Positions 16,817 through 29,491 of a stretch of DNA of 64,000 nt are shown here, piece by piece (positions within the stretch are counted from its first letter, which is position 1; each line of letters opens with the position of its first letter). The notes beneath the pieces are model-generated. The model was not told where the DNA came from. It worked only from the letters and a program-made list of their open reading frames with translations, and did no database searches. The position numbers and the translations under genes were made by a program. The DNA comes from Citrifermentans bemidjiense Bem (GTDB lineage: Bacteria; Desulfobacterota; Desulfuromonadia; Geobacterales; Geobacteraceae): contig NC_011146.1 of NCBI RefSeq assembly GCF_000020725.1, positions 2,169,501 through 2,233,500 of the forward strand. The letters are read 5' to 3'.

Positions 16817-16957
16817 ATGGAGGAATTGGACAGAGCAACGGCGGGATGTGCTTCCTGCGGAAAAAAAGCGGCCCGCGCTCTCGTTCACCGTACGAGAACA
16901 CAGGCCATAACAGGAAAAGAAGGCTGCTTTACTGCGGGTTGCTACTGTCCACGGTGA
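16817..16957 (+). CDS. possible small cysteine-rich protein
   Basis: A 46-residue open frame beginning MEELDRATAGCASCGKK and ending in GCYCPR. It has a CxxC pair near the start and three more cysteines at the end, which could bind a metal. The only ribosome-site candidate is GGGTGGA upstream. Nothing about it is recognised and it may be chance. The stretch 16958-17193 shows no gene. Confidence 0.2.
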   Translation: MEELDRATAGCASCGKKAARALVHRTRTQAITGKEGCFTAGCYCPR

Positions 16958-17193
16958 CACCTCGTCTTGGGTAGGGACAAGGCCGGGACCGCGGAATTTT
17001 AACGCCCTGGATATGGGAGTGCGCCGCGTGGCCTATCAGAGCGCCGGGCACCGTCAATCTTTATGCTTTGCAACGAGCTAAGTCAATGCATCTAATAGCA
17101 TTGTTGCCAAAATGAAACCAAAGCGTTGCGTGTTCTTTACGTGCGCTTTGCGGGCCCTTCGAGTCCGTAGCCGCGTTCGAGAAAATCACAATA

Positions 17194-17229
17194 AAAAGGG
17201 CCCGTGTCTGAATCAAGACACGGGCCCTT
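17194..17229 (-). terminator. intrinsic terminator of the carbonic anhydrase gene
   Basis: AAGGGCCCGTGTCT pairs with AGACACGGGCCCTT around a 4-6 base loop. On the minus strand it runs into TTTTTA. Confidence 0.9.
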
Positions 17230-17252
17230 CAATTTTGCTTTTCGGGGGGCAC

Positions 17253-17795
17253 TCAGTACCCCCTGACGATGACCTCCAGGTGCCCGTCGTTGGGGCAGAA
17301 GATGAGGCCGTGGACCGGTACGTCTTTCGGGATGAGCGGGCTGTTGCGGATGATCTGGGTGACCCGCTCCACGTTTTCCTCGGGGCAGGCGAACGCTCCC
17401 ATCCATTGGCCCAGGTCGGGGACGAGGCTGTCGATGGCCGACGGGTCGACGCCGCGGGCTATCATCTTCTCCTTCAGTTTTTCTGCGTCGACCGATGACA
17501 TGCCGCAGTCCTTGTGGCCTATGACGAAGATCTCCTCGACTCCCAGAAGGAATATCGCCGCCACGAGGCTCCTGATCACCCCGCCGTTTGGGTCGACCAG
17601 CGTATTGCCTGCATTCTTGATCACTTTGGCGTCGCCGCGCTTGATCCCCATCGCGGGTTCCAGGAAGTCGACCAGACGGGTGTCCATGCAGGTGAAGATG
17701 GCAAGTTGCCGCTTAGGGTCCTTGGGCAGGGGGGGGAAGGCCCCCGGCTTCACGAATTTCTCGTTGTTGGTTAGTACTTTGTCAAGCAGGGTCAT
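17253..17795 (-). CDS. beta-class carbonic anhydrase
   Basis: A 180-residue zinc enzyme hydrating CO2 to bicarbonate. The zinc ligands and the Asp-Arg dyad are visible: C36, D38 and R40 in TCMDTR, H94 and C97 in GHKDCGM. The length and the absence of an extended C-terminus suit the small beta-class members. It has its own promoter and terminator. Bicarbonate supply for the carboxylation reactions encoded nearby (malic enzyme, carbamoyl phosphate synthase) is possible but only inferred. Confidence 0.9.
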   Translation of the reverse strand: MTLLDKVLTNNEKFVKPGAFPPLPKDPKRQLAIFTCMDTRLVDFLEPAMGIKRGDAKVIKNAGNTLVDPNGGVIRSLVAAIFLLGVEEIFVIGHKDCGMSSVDAEKLKEKMIARGVDPSAIDSLVPDLGQWMGAFACPEENVERVTQIIRNSPLIPKDVPVHGLIFCPNDGHLEVIVRGY

Positions 17796-17845
17796 TTAGC
17801 ACCGTTTGTTGGCAAAAGTTAATTTGACTCACTGTAGGATGCAGT

Positions 17846-17874
17846 CTTTTAAGCTGAAGCCGCACATTAGTCAA
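17846..17874 (-). promoter_or_regulatory. candidate promoter of the carbonic anhydrase gene
   Basis: On the minus strand, TTGACT, a 17-base spacer and TAAAAG, about 50 bases before the start codon. Confidence 0.5.
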
Positions 17875-17909
17875 GCAAAAGTGCGCACCACTTGTGTTTA
17901 CGTGATTTT

Positions 17910-17937
17910 GGTCCCCCCTCCCGTCAAGGGAGGGGGG
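17910..17937. repeat. GC-rich intergenic palindrome
   Basis: CCCCCCTCCCGTCAAGGGAG, one copy of the dispersed GC-rich stem-loop between carbonic anhydrase and malic enzyme. Confidence 0.7.
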
Positions 17938-17989
17938 CTATTATCCCCGCAACTCTCGGAAGAGCCTTTTCGGGGGAGGGGGGCTCCGT

Positions 17990-20239
<2,250 letters not shown>

Positions 20240-20304
20240 GCATTTCTCCTTTGACTCATCAGATTCGCGGCTATGCGCCATTAAAGTCTCTGCTGCCGGT
20301 GCAA

Positions 20305-20871
20305 CTACTTGGTCACGACTACCAGCACCCGGACCTCCTTGCCGTCGTGGCTTAGGAGCCGGTGACCCAGGGTCGATTCGAAATAGAGGGAATCCCCCTC
20401 GTTAAGGGTGATCTTCTGGTCTTCCAGTATGAAGTCGGCGGTGCCGTTCATCACGTAGATGAACTCCTCGCCGTCATGGCTGTAGGTGTTGGCCTCCGGA
20501 GCCTTCTCGGTGAGGGTGACCATGAAGGCGTCCATCTTCTTGTTCTGCTTGTAGAAGGAGAGGGATTCGTAGAAGTACCCCTGGCGCGTGCCTTCCTTAG
20601 AGATGACCCGCGGCACGATGGTACGCTGATCGGCGCGCACCACCTCGAACCTGCGGTTGTCCTCGTCCTCGCTGAAAAACTGCGCCAGCTTCACGTCGAA
20701 GAACTTGGCGATCTTCGACAGCGTTGCGATGGGGGGGGAGACGTTGTCGTTTTCGATCTGAGAAATAAGCGCCGGGGAGAAACCGGTCTCGTTGGCGACA
20801 GCCTGAAGCGTCAGCTTCCTTGCCAAACGAAGCTTCTTGATCCTCGGCCCGATATTGTACTCTGACGACAT
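20305..20871 (-). CDS. XRE-family regulator with C-terminal cupin domain
   Basis: A 188-residue regulator. An N-terminal helix-turn-helix of the XRE type spans about 8-65 ([20 protein letters not shown], then [15 protein letters not shown]). A small-molecule-binding cupin domain follows at about 110-185 ([20 protein letters not shown], then [14 protein letters not shown]). Such proteins sense a metabolite and control adjacent metabolic genes. The ATG at 20871 is preferred to the GTG at 20880 because the AGGAG ribosome site overlaps the GTG. A TTGACT box at 20940-20945 may belong to its promoter. Control of the downstream malic enzyme is an inference from position. Confidence 0.85.
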   Translation of the reverse strand: MSSEYNIGPRIKKLRLARKLTLQAVANETGFSPALISQIENDNVSPPIATLSKIAKFFDVKLAQFFSEDEDNRRFEVVRADQRTIVPRVISKEGTRQGYFYESLSFYKQNKKMDAFMVTLTEKAPEANTYSHDGEEFIYVMNGTADFILEDQKITLNEGDSLYFESTLGHRLLSHDGKEVRVLVVVTK

Positions 20872-21269
20872 TGAGTTCACTCCTGTTTAGGTGTAATCCA
20901 CCGTTTTACTAATGCTAAAATTATTCAGTTTTGATAAAAAGTCAATTTAATTGTTGTTTGATGGCAAGAATTAATTGCCCACGGCAAGGTCGTGAAAGTG
21001 CCGATGAAGAGCGGATCGGCGCATTGCGCGGGGCGCGCCGCCGGTCGGGGGCGTCGTTTTGTGACCGTGGTTTATTTCGAAGTTTACGTCGCCTGGCGCC
21101 GGCAAAGCGGACCGCGTTCTGTCTCGCCGAAGAGAAGTTCGGCGAGCGGCGGCTAAGTGAAACTGCCTCGGTCCGGAAATTATGAGGGGCGCAGGGAAAC
21201 GGCGGTCGTCCGGTGCGTGGGGCGGCCTTGCCCGTCACGAGCGGACGGGATCAAAGGGAAGTGGGGGTG
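20872..21269. other. intergenic stretch with no supported gene
   Basis: The first 80 bases are AT-rich and hold the likely promoter of the XRE-cupin regulator. The rest, 20960-21269, is GC-rich and contains open frames without a credible start or family resemblance. Confidence 0.5.
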
Positions 21270-21464
21270 CTATTTCTTGATGTTGCAGTTGAGTTCGCAC
21301 AAGAGGGATTCGACGTCGATCTTGTGCACCGTCGCCCCGTGCTCCAGTTGCTCGAAATCCGCCAGTTGGCAGTCGTAGCAATCAAGGTGGTGGCGTTCGA
21401 AGACCGGGAGGGTTTCGGGGTAACGCCTGAGGATTTCGCTGATGGTCATTTCTTTCCTGATCAC
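21270..21464 (-). CDS. DUF1858-like small protein
   Basis: A 64-residue protein from a GTG start with GGAGG five bases upstream. It begins MIRKEMTISEILRRYPETLP and carries HHLDCYDCQLA, the CxxC-type pair of the DUF1858 family of small proteins, often linked to hybrid-cluster or redox genes in anaerobes. Two further cysteines lie near the end. Function is unknown. A relative with CIGCMGA lies at 34602-34796. It is downstream of coaD on the same strand with a 39-base gap. Confidence 0.75.
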   Translation of the reverse strand: MIRKEMTISEILRRYPETLPVFERHHLDCYDCQLADFEQLEHGATVHKIDVESLLCELNCNIKK

Positions 21465-21503
21465 TTGGGCCTCCGAGAAGGTGCAGCGTCTGGTCGATGC
21501 CGA

Positions 21504-21989
21504 TCAGCCCCTGAATTTCGCGTCCAGCGCGCTTTTCACCAGCGGCGGGACCAGCTTGTCCACCGGGCCGTTCAGGCAGCTTACCTCCTTAACTATGGAA
21601 GAGGAGAGGTAGCTGTAAGGGACGGAAGTCATCATGAACAACGTTTCCACGTCGCGGGTGATGTTGCGGTTCATCTGGGCCAGCTGGAACTCGAACTCGA
21701 AGTCGGAGACGGCGCGCAGGCCGCGTATGACGACGGAGGCGCCGACGCGCCGCACGTAGTCCACCAAAAGCCCGTCGAAAGTCTCCACCCTGGCCTCCGG
21801 GCGGTCCTTCAGGATCTCGGTCAAAAGCTCGATTCTCTCCTGCACGGTGAAGAGCGCGTTCTTCTCGGAGTTGCGGGCCACCGCCACGATGACGCCGTCG
21901 AAGATCTTAAGGCCGCGGTCGATGATGTCGAGATGCCCGTAGGTTACGGGATCGAAGGAGCCTGGATATACAGCCAGCTTCAGGGGCAC
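21504..21989 (-). CDS. coaD: phosphopantetheine adenylyltransferase
   Basis: A 161-residue nucleotidyltransferase making dephospho-CoA from 4'-phosphopantetheine and ATP. It starts [21 protein letters not shown], where GSFDPxTxGH is the ATP-binding T/HxGH motif. [14 protein letters not shown] and a later [11 protein letters not shown] carry the conserved substrate and ISSS-like elements. Length is typical. It overlaps rsmD by 10 bases, the usual rsmD-coaD pair. Confidence 0.96.
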   Translation of the reverse strand: MPLKLAVYPGSFDPVTYGHLDIIDRGLKIFDGVIVAVARNSEKNALFTVQERIELLTEILKDRPEARVETFDGLLVDYVRRVGASVVIRGLRAVSDFEFEFQLAQMNRNITRDVETLFMMTSVPYSYLSSSIVKEVSCLNGPVDKLVPPLVKSALDAKFRG

Positions 21990-22561
21990 GTTTCACCTCT
22001 GTCCGAAATAGTTAAAAAGGAGAGGGCGGTGTCGCCGTAGACGCGTCGCTCGATCTCCGTTAGCCTGCCGAAACTGCGGGGGATCTCTTCTTTGGCCGCA
22101 AACTCGGCGACCACGGTCGAGCCTGCATCGATGAGGGGGGAGGAGGAGAGAAGCTCCAGCACCCGCTCCGTGTGCCCCTCGCCGTAGGGTGGATCGAGAA
22201 AGACCAGATGGAAAGGCTTCTCGCCGCGCGCGAGCCACTTGAGCGCCGCCGCCGCTTCCTGCGTCACGACCTTTCCCTTCTCCGTGAACCTGGTCGTCTC
22301 CAGGTTTTTCCGGATCGCCTCTGCCGATTCCCGGTGCGCGTCGATAAAAACGGCGCAATCGGCGCCGCGGCTCAAGGCTTCGATGCCGAGGTTCCCGGTC
22401 CCTGCGAAGACGTCCAAAACCCTCATGCCGCCCAGGTCGCCCAGCCGGCTCAAGAGTATGCTGAAGAGCGCCTCCTTGACCCGGTCCGAGGTAGGGCGTA
22501 CCCGCATGGTCTTGGGGGCGAAGAGCTGGCGCCCTCGGGCCTCACCCGCGATCACCCGCAT
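21980..22561 (-). CDS. rsmD: 16S rRNA (guanine-966 N2)-methyltransferase
   Basis: A 193-residue SAM-dependent methyltransferase acting on the 30S subunit. Seen are [12 protein letters not shown] at the start, [35 protein letters not shown] (the SAM-binding loop) and FLDPPYGEG (the DPPY catalytic motif). It is upstream of and overlapping coaD. The start at 22561 fits the family MRVIAG opening. Confidence 0.95.
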   Translation of the reverse strand: MRVIAGEARGRQLFAPKTMRVRPTSDRVKEALFSILLSRLGDLGGMRVLDVFAGTGNLGIEALSRGADCAVFIDAHRESAEAIRKNLETTRFTEKGKVVTQEAAAALKWLARGEKPFHLVFLDPPYGEGHTERVLELLSSSPLIDAGSTVVAEFAAKEEIPRSFGRLTEIERRVYGDTALSFLTISDRGETCP

Positions 22562-22728
22562 GCAAAGAACTTCCGGTTACTGTATTTCATATGAATGAAC
22601 ATGCTCCTTCCTCATCGATGCAGCTTATGTCTCTGTTTTCGGGATGGGGCAGTCATATAGTTAAAAGTAATACAAAACGCAGAAGCTCTATTAGCACGAT
22701 GCTTCCATCACGTCAATCAACTTTGCTG

Positions 22729-22756
22729 TTGACACTGTTGCCAGCGTGTATATAAA
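22729..22756 (+). promoter_or_regulatory. sigma-70 promoter of dgt
   Basis: TTGACA at 22729-22734, a 16-base spacer and TATAAA at 22751-22756, about 40 bases ahead of the dgt start. Confidence 0.75.
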
Positions 22757-22792
22757 TTACAGACTTTTAGCTCACTTGAGCAGGGGGTGCGA

Positions 22793-23944
22793 ATGAGAGA
22801 GGGGCATGCCATGGAACGGGCCGACCTGGCGGGGTACGCTGCGACCAGCGCCGGTTCCAAGGGGCGCAGGTACCAGGAGGAATTCCGGGACAACAGGCCC
22901 GCCTTCGAGCGGGACCGTGACCGCATCATCCACTGTGCCGCCTTCAGGCGCCTGGAGTACAAGACCCAGGTCTTCGTCAACCACGAAGGGGACTACTACC
23001 GCACCCGGCTCACCCATTCCCTCGAAGTGGCGCAGATAGGGAAGGGGATAGCCAGGAGACTCGGGCTCAACGAGGAGCTGACCGAGACCCTGGCGCTTGC
23101 CCACGACCTCGGGCACACCCCCTTCGGCCACACCGGCGAAGAGGTGCTGAACCGGCTCATGGAAGGGGCGGGCGGTTTCGAGCACAACCTGCAGTCGCTT
23201 CGGGTGGTCGACGAACTCGAGGAGCGCCACCCGCACTTCAACGGGCTGAACCTTTCCTGGGAGGTGCGCGAAGGGATAGTCAAACACTCCTCGCAGTACG
23301 ACACCCCTGCCGCCTCCATCTACCAGGAGTTCCTCCCTGGCACAGTTTCCAGCATCGAGGCGCAACTGATCAACTTCGCCGACGAGATTGCCTACAACAA
23401 CCACGACATCGATGACGGGCTAAAGTCCGGCTACATAAACCTGAGCCAGCTGAAGAATGTCGAGCTCTGGAGCGAGGTACACGAGAAGATACTTGCCAAG
23501 TATCCCGGTATCGACATCGACCGCGGCGTCTGCCAGACCGTCAGCGCCCTGATCGGTGTGTTGATCACAGACTTGGTCAACACCACGGCCGAGAATCTGC
23601 GGACGCTCAAGATAGAGACCCAGGAGGATTTGAAGCGGGTGAACCTTCCCGTCGTCGCCTTTAGTCCCGGCATGGCAGACAGGAACGCCCAGTTGAAGCG
23701 CTTTTTGTTCCAGAACCTGTACCGGCATTACAAGGTAGAGCGGATGAGGGTCAAGGCCGAGCGTTATCTTGCCGAGCTTTTCGAGATGTACATCAAGCAC
23801 CCGACGCTATTGCCCATGAAGCACCAGGTGAAGATGGAACGTGACGGAAGGGAGAGGGTGATTTGCGACTACATAGCCGGGATGACCGACAGGTTTGCGC
23901 TGGACGAGTTCAAGAGGCTGTTCGAGCCGTACGAGAGGGTTTAA
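22793..23944 (+). CDS. dgt: deoxyguanosinetriphosphate triphosphohydrolase-like protein
   Basis: A 383-residue HD-superfamily phosphohydrolase releasing tripolyphosphate from dNTPs. The metal site is shown by RLTHSLEVAQIG and ALAHDLGHTPFGHTGE, with a later FADEIAYNNHDIDDG. The family opening GRRYQEEFRDNRPAFERDRD is present. Three start codons are possible: GTG at 22787, ATG at 22793 and ATG at 22811. The middle one has AGGGGG at good spacing, but the last cannot be excluded. Members of this family control dNTP pools and some restrict phage, though nothing here indicates a defence context. Confidence 0.9.
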   Translation: MREGHAMERADLAGYAATSAGSKGRRYQEEFRDNRPAFERDRDRIIHCAAFRRLEYKTQVFVNHEGDYYRTRLTHSLEVAQIGKGIARRLGLNEELTETLALAHDLGHTPFGHTGEEVLNRLMEGAGGFEHNLQSLRVVDELEERHPHFNGLNLSWEVREGIVKHSSQYDTPAASIYQEFLPGTVSSIEAQLINFADEIAYNNHDIDDGLKSGYINLSQLKNVELWSEVHEKILAKYPGIDIDRGVCQTVSALIGVLITDLVNTTAENLRTLKIETQEDLKRVNLPVVAFSPGMADRNAQLKRFLFQNLYRHYKVERMRVKAERYLAELFEMYIKHPTLLPMKHQVKMERDGRERVICDYIAGMTDRFALDEFKRLFEPYERV

Positions 23945-23967
23945 AACCTTAAAATCATTAAATCATT

Positions 23968-24096
23968 CACCACAGAGGACACAGAGGAACACAGAGGAAA
24001 AACAGAAGCAGGAAAATCACAAAGCGTTTTTAGGGAAAATCAAAGGCTTTAGCCTTTTGTCTTTCCTCTGTGGTTCCTCTGTGTACCTCTGTGGTG
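23968..24096. repeat. long palindrome of CACAGAGG-type repeats
   Basis: The left arm (23968-24000) has three 9-11 base units of ACACAGAGGA. The right arm (24062-24096) is nearly its inverse with CCTCTGTG units. The centre holds a second small stem, AAAGGCTTT/AGCCTTTT. The whole folds into a hairpin of about 130 bases between the converging dgt and yhbY genes. Confidence 0.8.
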
Positions 24097-24107
24097 AGTG
24101 CCTTTGC

Positions 24108-24410
24108 CTACTTCTTCTCCGTCTTGGGGAGTTCCAGCTTAGGTTCCTTGGCCGGCTTGTAGAGGAGCAGGGTTCGCCCCAGCACCTGCGCCAGGTCGGC
24201 CTGGCACGCGTTGCAGAGTTCTTCAGCCACGCTGTGGCGGTCCATCATGCAGCTCTCCAGCACTTTCACCTTGATCAACTCGTGGCTAGCCAGCGCCTCG
24301 CCGGTCTCGCGGATCAGCGCCTCGCTCACGTCGCTCTTTCCAACCTGGATCACCGGTTTCAGGCCATGTCCGAGCGCCCGGAGAAATCTCTTCTGTTTAC
24401 CTGTCAACAT
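24108..24410 (-). CDS. yhbY: CRS1/YhbY-domain RNA-binding protein
   Basis: A 100-residue single-domain protein with the CRM fold. It begins MLTGKQKRFLRALGHGLKPV and contains QVGKSDVSEALIRE (the GxxG-like loop region) and HELIKVKVL. In E. coli the relative associates with pre-50S ribosomal subunits. The C-terminus is a short basic/acidic tail. The gene faces dgt and is followed by the CACAGAGG palindrome. Confidence 0.9.
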   Translation of the reverse strand: MLTGKQKRFLRALGHGLKPVIQVGKSDVSEALIRETGEALASHELIKVKVLESCMMDRHSVAEELCNACQADLAQVLGRTLLLYKPAKEPKLELPKTEKK

Positions 24411-24590
24411 CTAGTTCTTCCTTTTATCCATATTCCGAAACGGTGCGAGCTTTATAGCACTTTGCCCAGGGTAAGGCAAACCAGAAAGACCTTGCACACG
24501 GATTAAACGGAAATGACGGATAACTTCGGATAAACCCAAGGCCTTCGGGGTAAACCCAGAAGCTTGTGGTTTTCCTGCTTCTGTTTTTAC

Positions 24591-24706
24591 TCCGTGTTCC
24601 TCTGTGTCCTCTGTGGTGAGTGCTTTTACGCCTTAAGGTTTTACCCTTCCTGTGGGTTTTGGGTCTTACTCTGTGCTGCCCCTGTGTCCTCCGTGTCCTC
24701 TGTGGC
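24591..24706. repeat. CCTCTGTG tandem repeat arms
   Basis: Two more arms of the CACAGAGG family, at 24591-24620 and 24680-24706, written here as TCCTCTGTG units. The 587-base gap 24411-24997 otherwise holds the pyr promoter candidate and terminator-like hairpin, and no gene. Confidence 0.7.
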
Positions 24707-24778
24707 GAAGGTTCTAAGATTTGGGGATCATTACTTTATCTTAACCTTAATCTCAATCTGTTTCTTATAACTTTCGCC

Positions 24779-24807
24779 TTGACTCTCACCGGCCTCGGTG
24801 TTAGTTT
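24779..24807 (+). promoter_or_regulatory. candidate promoter of the pyr cluster
   Basis: TTGACT at 24779-24784, a 17-base spacer and TAGTTT. It lies about 190 bases ahead of pyrR, leaving room for a leader with the hairpin at 24892-24930. Confidence 0.4.
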
Positions 24808-24891
24808 GGTTCAAATTTATTCCCTGCCTTTTAATTTAGCCCCGTGAGGTTAGCAAAGGTGAGCATAAAGCACTCTTTTACTATTTAAAGG

Positions 24892-24930
24892 AAGAGCCTT
24901 TTCGCCCCTACGCGCGGAAAGGCTCTTTTT
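24892..24930 (+). terminator. intrinsic terminator or attenuator in the pyrR leader
   Basis: AAGAGCCTTT pairs with AAAGGCTCTT, loop about 16 bases, followed by five T. Its place between the likely promoter and pyrR would allow attenuation, but no PyrR-binding loop consensus was recognised upstream. Confidence 0.75.
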
Positions 24931-24985
24931 AGTTGAAACTAGGTCGGACCCGAAACTGCTTCAGAACAGGCTCTTATGCCGATAA

Positions 24986-25531
<546 letters not shown>

Positions 25532-25627
25532 AAACTTCCTCCTCTACGGGGGGAAAGCCATAAATTGATATCGTTTTGCTTTAACGCTGGAGCGCGCCGG
25601 TGCGCTCCGCAAACCGAGGGGGGGACC

Positions 25628-26560
<933 letters not shown>

Positions 26561-26565
26561 ACCAA

Positions 26566-26846
26566 GCTGACGTTCAACGTTCAACGTTTGGCAGAACCGG
26601 ATGTTGAATTGGCGCCTCACGAGTGAAGTAGCCGTACCACGTTTGACGCCATAGGCAGTGCCGCAACTTGAACATTGAACGCCGAACGTTGAACCTACCA
26701 AACTGACGTTCAACGTTCAACGTTCGACGTTAGGCAAAACCGGATGTTGAACCGGCGCCTTTACTGGATGGAGGAGCCGTCCCGGTTCGGGTGCCACAGA
26801 CAGAACCGTCAGTTGAACCTTGAACGTTGAACGTTGAACCTTTTTT
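26566..26846. repeat. two tandem copies of a GTTCAAC-heptamer palindrome
   Basis: Each copy of about 130 bases has a left arm of repeated GTTCAAC units, a core containing CCGGATGTTGAA and GGCGCC, and a right arm of GTTGAAC units. Copy one is 26566-26695 and copy two 26699-26846; they have diverged in the core. A third copy precedes carB. The gap holds no gene. Confidence 0.85.
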
Positions 26847-26859
26847 AGGGGGGTAAGAG

Positions 26860-28134
26860 ATGAATCTTTTGATAAAAGGCGGGCGTGTGATTGATCCCTC
26901 TCAGGGGATAGATGCGAACCTCGATGTCCTGATCGCCGACGGCGTCGTGCTCGAACTGGGGCAGGGGCTTGCCGCGCCGGAGGGAACTCCGGCCATCGAC
27001 GCCAGCGGGCTGATCGTGACGCCTGGGCTCATCGACATGCACGTGCACCTGCGCGACCCGGGCCTGGAGTACAAGGAAGACATCGCCACCGGTAGCCGCT
27101 CCGCTGCGGCGGGGGGCTTCACCTCGGTTGCCTGCATGCCGAACACCTCGCCGGTCATCGACAGCAAGGCCATCGCTTCCTACATCATCAACAAGGCCAA
27201 AAGCGAGGCGCTGGTCAACGTCTTCCCGATCGGCTGCATCACCAAGGGGGGCAAGGGTGAGAGCCTCGCCGAAATGGGCGAGCTCAAGGAAGCTGGTTGC
27301 GTCGCGGTTTCCGACGACGGCAAGCCGGTCTGCAACTCCGAGCTGATGCGCCGCGCCCTCGAGTACGCCAAAGGGATCGGCATCGCCGTTATCTCGCACT
27401 CCGAGGATCTGGCTCTCGTGGGCGAAGGGGTCATGAACGAAGGGTTCGTCTCCACCGAGCTGGGACTGAAGGGAATCCCCTGGGCTGCCGAAGACATCGC
27501 AGTGGCCCGCGAGGTGTACCTGGCCGAGTTCGCAGGAGCACCGGTGCACATAGCGCACATCTCCACCGTGGGATCGGCCCGCATCATCCGCAACGCTAAG
27601 GCGCGCGGCGTCAAGGTCACCTGCGAGACCGCGCCGCACTACTTCACCCTGACCGACGAGGCGGTGCGCGGCTATGAAACCAACGCCAAGATGAACCCGC
27701 CTTTGAGAAGCGCCGCAGACGTCGAGGCCATGAAGGCCGGCCTTGCCGACGGCACCATCGACGCCATCGCCACGGATCATGCGCCGCACCACCCGGACGA
27801 GAAGGACGTGGAATTCAACGTCGCCCTGAACGGCATCGTAGGCCTTGAGACCTCGCTTTCCCTCTCGCTCAAGCTCGTCGAAGAGGGGCGCCTGGACCTG
27901 AACCAGCTGGTGTCGCTCATGTCCTGCACCCCGGCGAAGATCCTCGGTCTCGACCGCGGCACCTTGAAGGTCGGGGCCGTGGGCGACGTCACCATCATCG
28001 ACCCGGCCAAGGAGTGGCAGGTAGAGGCGGCGAAGCTGGAGTCGAAGTCCAAGAACTCCCCCTTCCTTGGCTGGAAGATGAAGGGGAGGGCGGTCTACAC
28101 CGTCGTGAAGGGGCAGGTGGTGTACCAGGCGTAA
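26860..28134 (+). CDS. pyrC: dihydroorotase
   Basis: A 424-residue class I dihydroorotase, cyclising carbamoyl aspartate. [16 protein letters not shown] holds the HxH zinc pair and substrate arginine. SHSEDLAL and [11 protein letters not shown] supply further histidines, and [13 protein letters not shown] the catalytic aspartate. The [18 protein letters not shown] opening matches the family, and GGGGGG(TAAGAG) precedes the ATG. It is the third gene of the pyrimidine cluster. Confidence 0.96.
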   Translation: MNLLIKGGRVIDPSQGIDANLDVLIADGVVLELGQGLAAPEGTPAIDASGLIVTPGLIDMHVHLRDPGLEYKEDIATGSRSAAAGGFTSVACMPNTSPVIDSKAIASYIINKAKSEALVNVFPIGCITKGGKGESLAEMGELKEAGCVAVSDDGKPVCNSELMRRALEYAKGIGIAVISHSEDLALVGEGVMNEGFVSTELGLKGIPWAAEDIAVAREVYLAEFAGAPVHIAHISTVGSARIIRNAKARGVKVTCETAPHYFTLTDEAVRGYETNAKMNPPLRSAADVEAMKAGLADGTIDAIATDHAPHHPDEKDVEFNVALNGIVGLETSLSLSLKLVEEGRLDLNQLVSLMSCTPAKILGLDRGTLKVGAVGDVTIIDPAKEWQVEAAKLESKSKNSPFLGWKMKGRAVYTVVKGQVVYQA

Positions 28135-28149
28135 GATTGACTCGCGCCA

Positions 28150-28184
28150 CATGCTCCCCCTCCCTTGACGGGAGGGGGAAGTTA
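28150..28184. repeat. GC-rich intergenic palindrome
   Basis: CCCCCTCCCTTGACGGGAGG, one copy of the dispersed stem-loop between pyrC and carA. Confidence 0.75.
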
Positions 28185-28241
28185 AAACGAAATTTGCGCT
28201 TTTTTGCGCGGCAGAAATATAACGGACTTGGGAGAAGAAAC

Positions 28242-29366
28242 ATGAAAGCAGTACTTGCTCTGGCGGACGGCCGGATTTTCAAGGGTAAGGCCTTCGGTGC
28301 GACGGGCGAAACAAGCGGCGAGGTGGTGTTCAATACCGCCATGTCCGGCTATCAGGAAGTCCTCACCGACCCTTCCTACAAGGGGCAGATGGTCACCATG
28401 ACCTACACCCAGATCGGCAACACCGGCATCAACCCGGAAGATGTGGAAAGCGGGCAGCTCTACCTGTCCGGCTTCATCGTCAGGGAGTACCTGGACTGCT
28501 ATTCCAACTACCGCGCCACCATGAGCCTGGACGCTTACCTCAAGGAGAACGGCATCGTCGGCATCCAGGGGATCGACACCCGCGCCCTGACCCGCCACCT
28601 GCGCGACAAGGGGGCCCAAAACGGCATCATCTCCACCATCGACTTCGATCCGGAGAGCCTGGCCAGGAAGGCGCGCGCCATCCCCTCCATGAGCGGTCTG
28701 GACCTTGCCACCGGCGTCACCTGCAGCGCCCCGTACCACTGGACCGAAGGTCTGTGGGACCTGAAGAGCGGCTACCCGCAGGTCGACCGCAAGGATTTGA
28801 AGTACAAGGTCGTGGCCTACGACTTCGGCATCAAGCTGAACATCCTGCGCTGCCTGGTTTCCGCCGGTTGCGACGTCACCGTGGTTCCGGCGACCTTCCC
28901 TGCGGAGTCCGCGCTCGCCATGAATCCGGACGGCATCTTCCTTTCCAACGGCCCGGGCGACCCTGAGCCGATGAAGGAAGTCATCGAGAACATCAAGAAA
29001 TTCGTCGGCAAGAAGCCGATCTTCGGCATCTGCCTTGGACACCAGCTCATGGGCCTTGCCCTGGGCGGCCGCACCATCAAGCTCAAGTTCGGCAACCACG
29101 GCTCCAACCTTCCGGTCATGGATATGGCCACGAGAAAGGTCGAGATCACCGCCCAGAACCACGGCTTCTCCGTCGATATCCTGTCGCTTAGCAACGTCGC
29201 CGGCTTGGCGCACGAGAACCTGAACGACCAGACCGTCGAAGGTATGGCGCACAAGACCCTCCCCATCTTCTCGGTGCAGCACCACCCCGAGGCGTCCCCC
29301 GGGCCGCACGACTCGCACTACCTGTTCGACAGGTTCGTCGAGATGATGGAGAAGCATAAGGCGTAG
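28242..29366 (+). CDS. carA: carbamoyl-phosphate synthase small (glutaminase) subunit
   Basis: A 374-residue subunit that releases ammonia from glutamine for CarB. The N-terminal CarA domain includes GVFG-like GETSGEVVFNTAMSGYQE. The class I glutamine amidotransferase domain has the nucleophile C264 in GICLGHQLMGLA and the His-x-Glu partner in QHHPEASPG. The ATG at 28242 follows GGGAGAAGAAAC. It supplies carbamoyl phosphate to both pyrimidine and arginine synthesis. A radical-SAM gene separates it from carB. Confidence 0.96.
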   Translation: MKAVLALADGRIFKGKAFGATGETSGEVVFNTAMSGYQEVLTDPSYKGQMVTMTYTQIGNTGINPEDVESGQLYLSGFIVREYLDCYSNYRATMSLDAYLKENGIVGIQGIDTRALTRHLRDKGAQNGIISTIDFDPESLARKARAIPSMSGLDLATGVTCSAPYHWTEGLWDLKSGYPQVDRKDLKYKVVAYDFGIKLNILRCLVSAGCDVTVVPATFPAESALAMNPDGIFLSNGPGDPEPMKEVIENIKKFVGKKPIFGICLGHQLMGLALGGRTIKLKFGNHGSNLPVMDMATRKVEITAQNHGFSVDILSLSNVAGLAHENLNDQTVEGMAHKTLPIFSVQHHPEASPGPHDSHYLFDRFVEMMEKHKA

Positions 29367-29413
29367 GAAAGGACAGAGGGGAGGAGCCGGCGGCTTGGTC
29401 ATCGATGGCGACT

Positions 29414-29454
29414 GCCCCCACCCCCTAACCCCCTCCCGCAAGGGGAGGGGGGAT
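29414..29454. repeat. GC-rich intergenic palindrome
   Basis: CCCCCTCCCGCAAGGGGAGG preceded by CCCCCACCCC, the same composite seen at 7.62 and 10.03 kb. Confidence 0.75.
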
Positions 29455-29491
29455 AGAGAGACCCCCTTAGCTAGGGGATGAAGGTGACGGG

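Noticed and set aside
20931-21185. Open frame of 84 codons before the DUF1858 gene
   Set aside because: Arg/Ser-rich composition, no ribosome site and no family; it covers the regulator promoter.
22787-23944. dgt as part of a phage-defence island
   Set aside because: Neighbours are housekeeping genes and it has an ordinary promoter; only the integron region has defence-like cargo.
24937-24955. GGTCGGACCC near pyrR as another RAYT repeat
   Set aside because: Only the nine-base core agrees; the flanks GGGG and AAG are missing, so it is probably chance.
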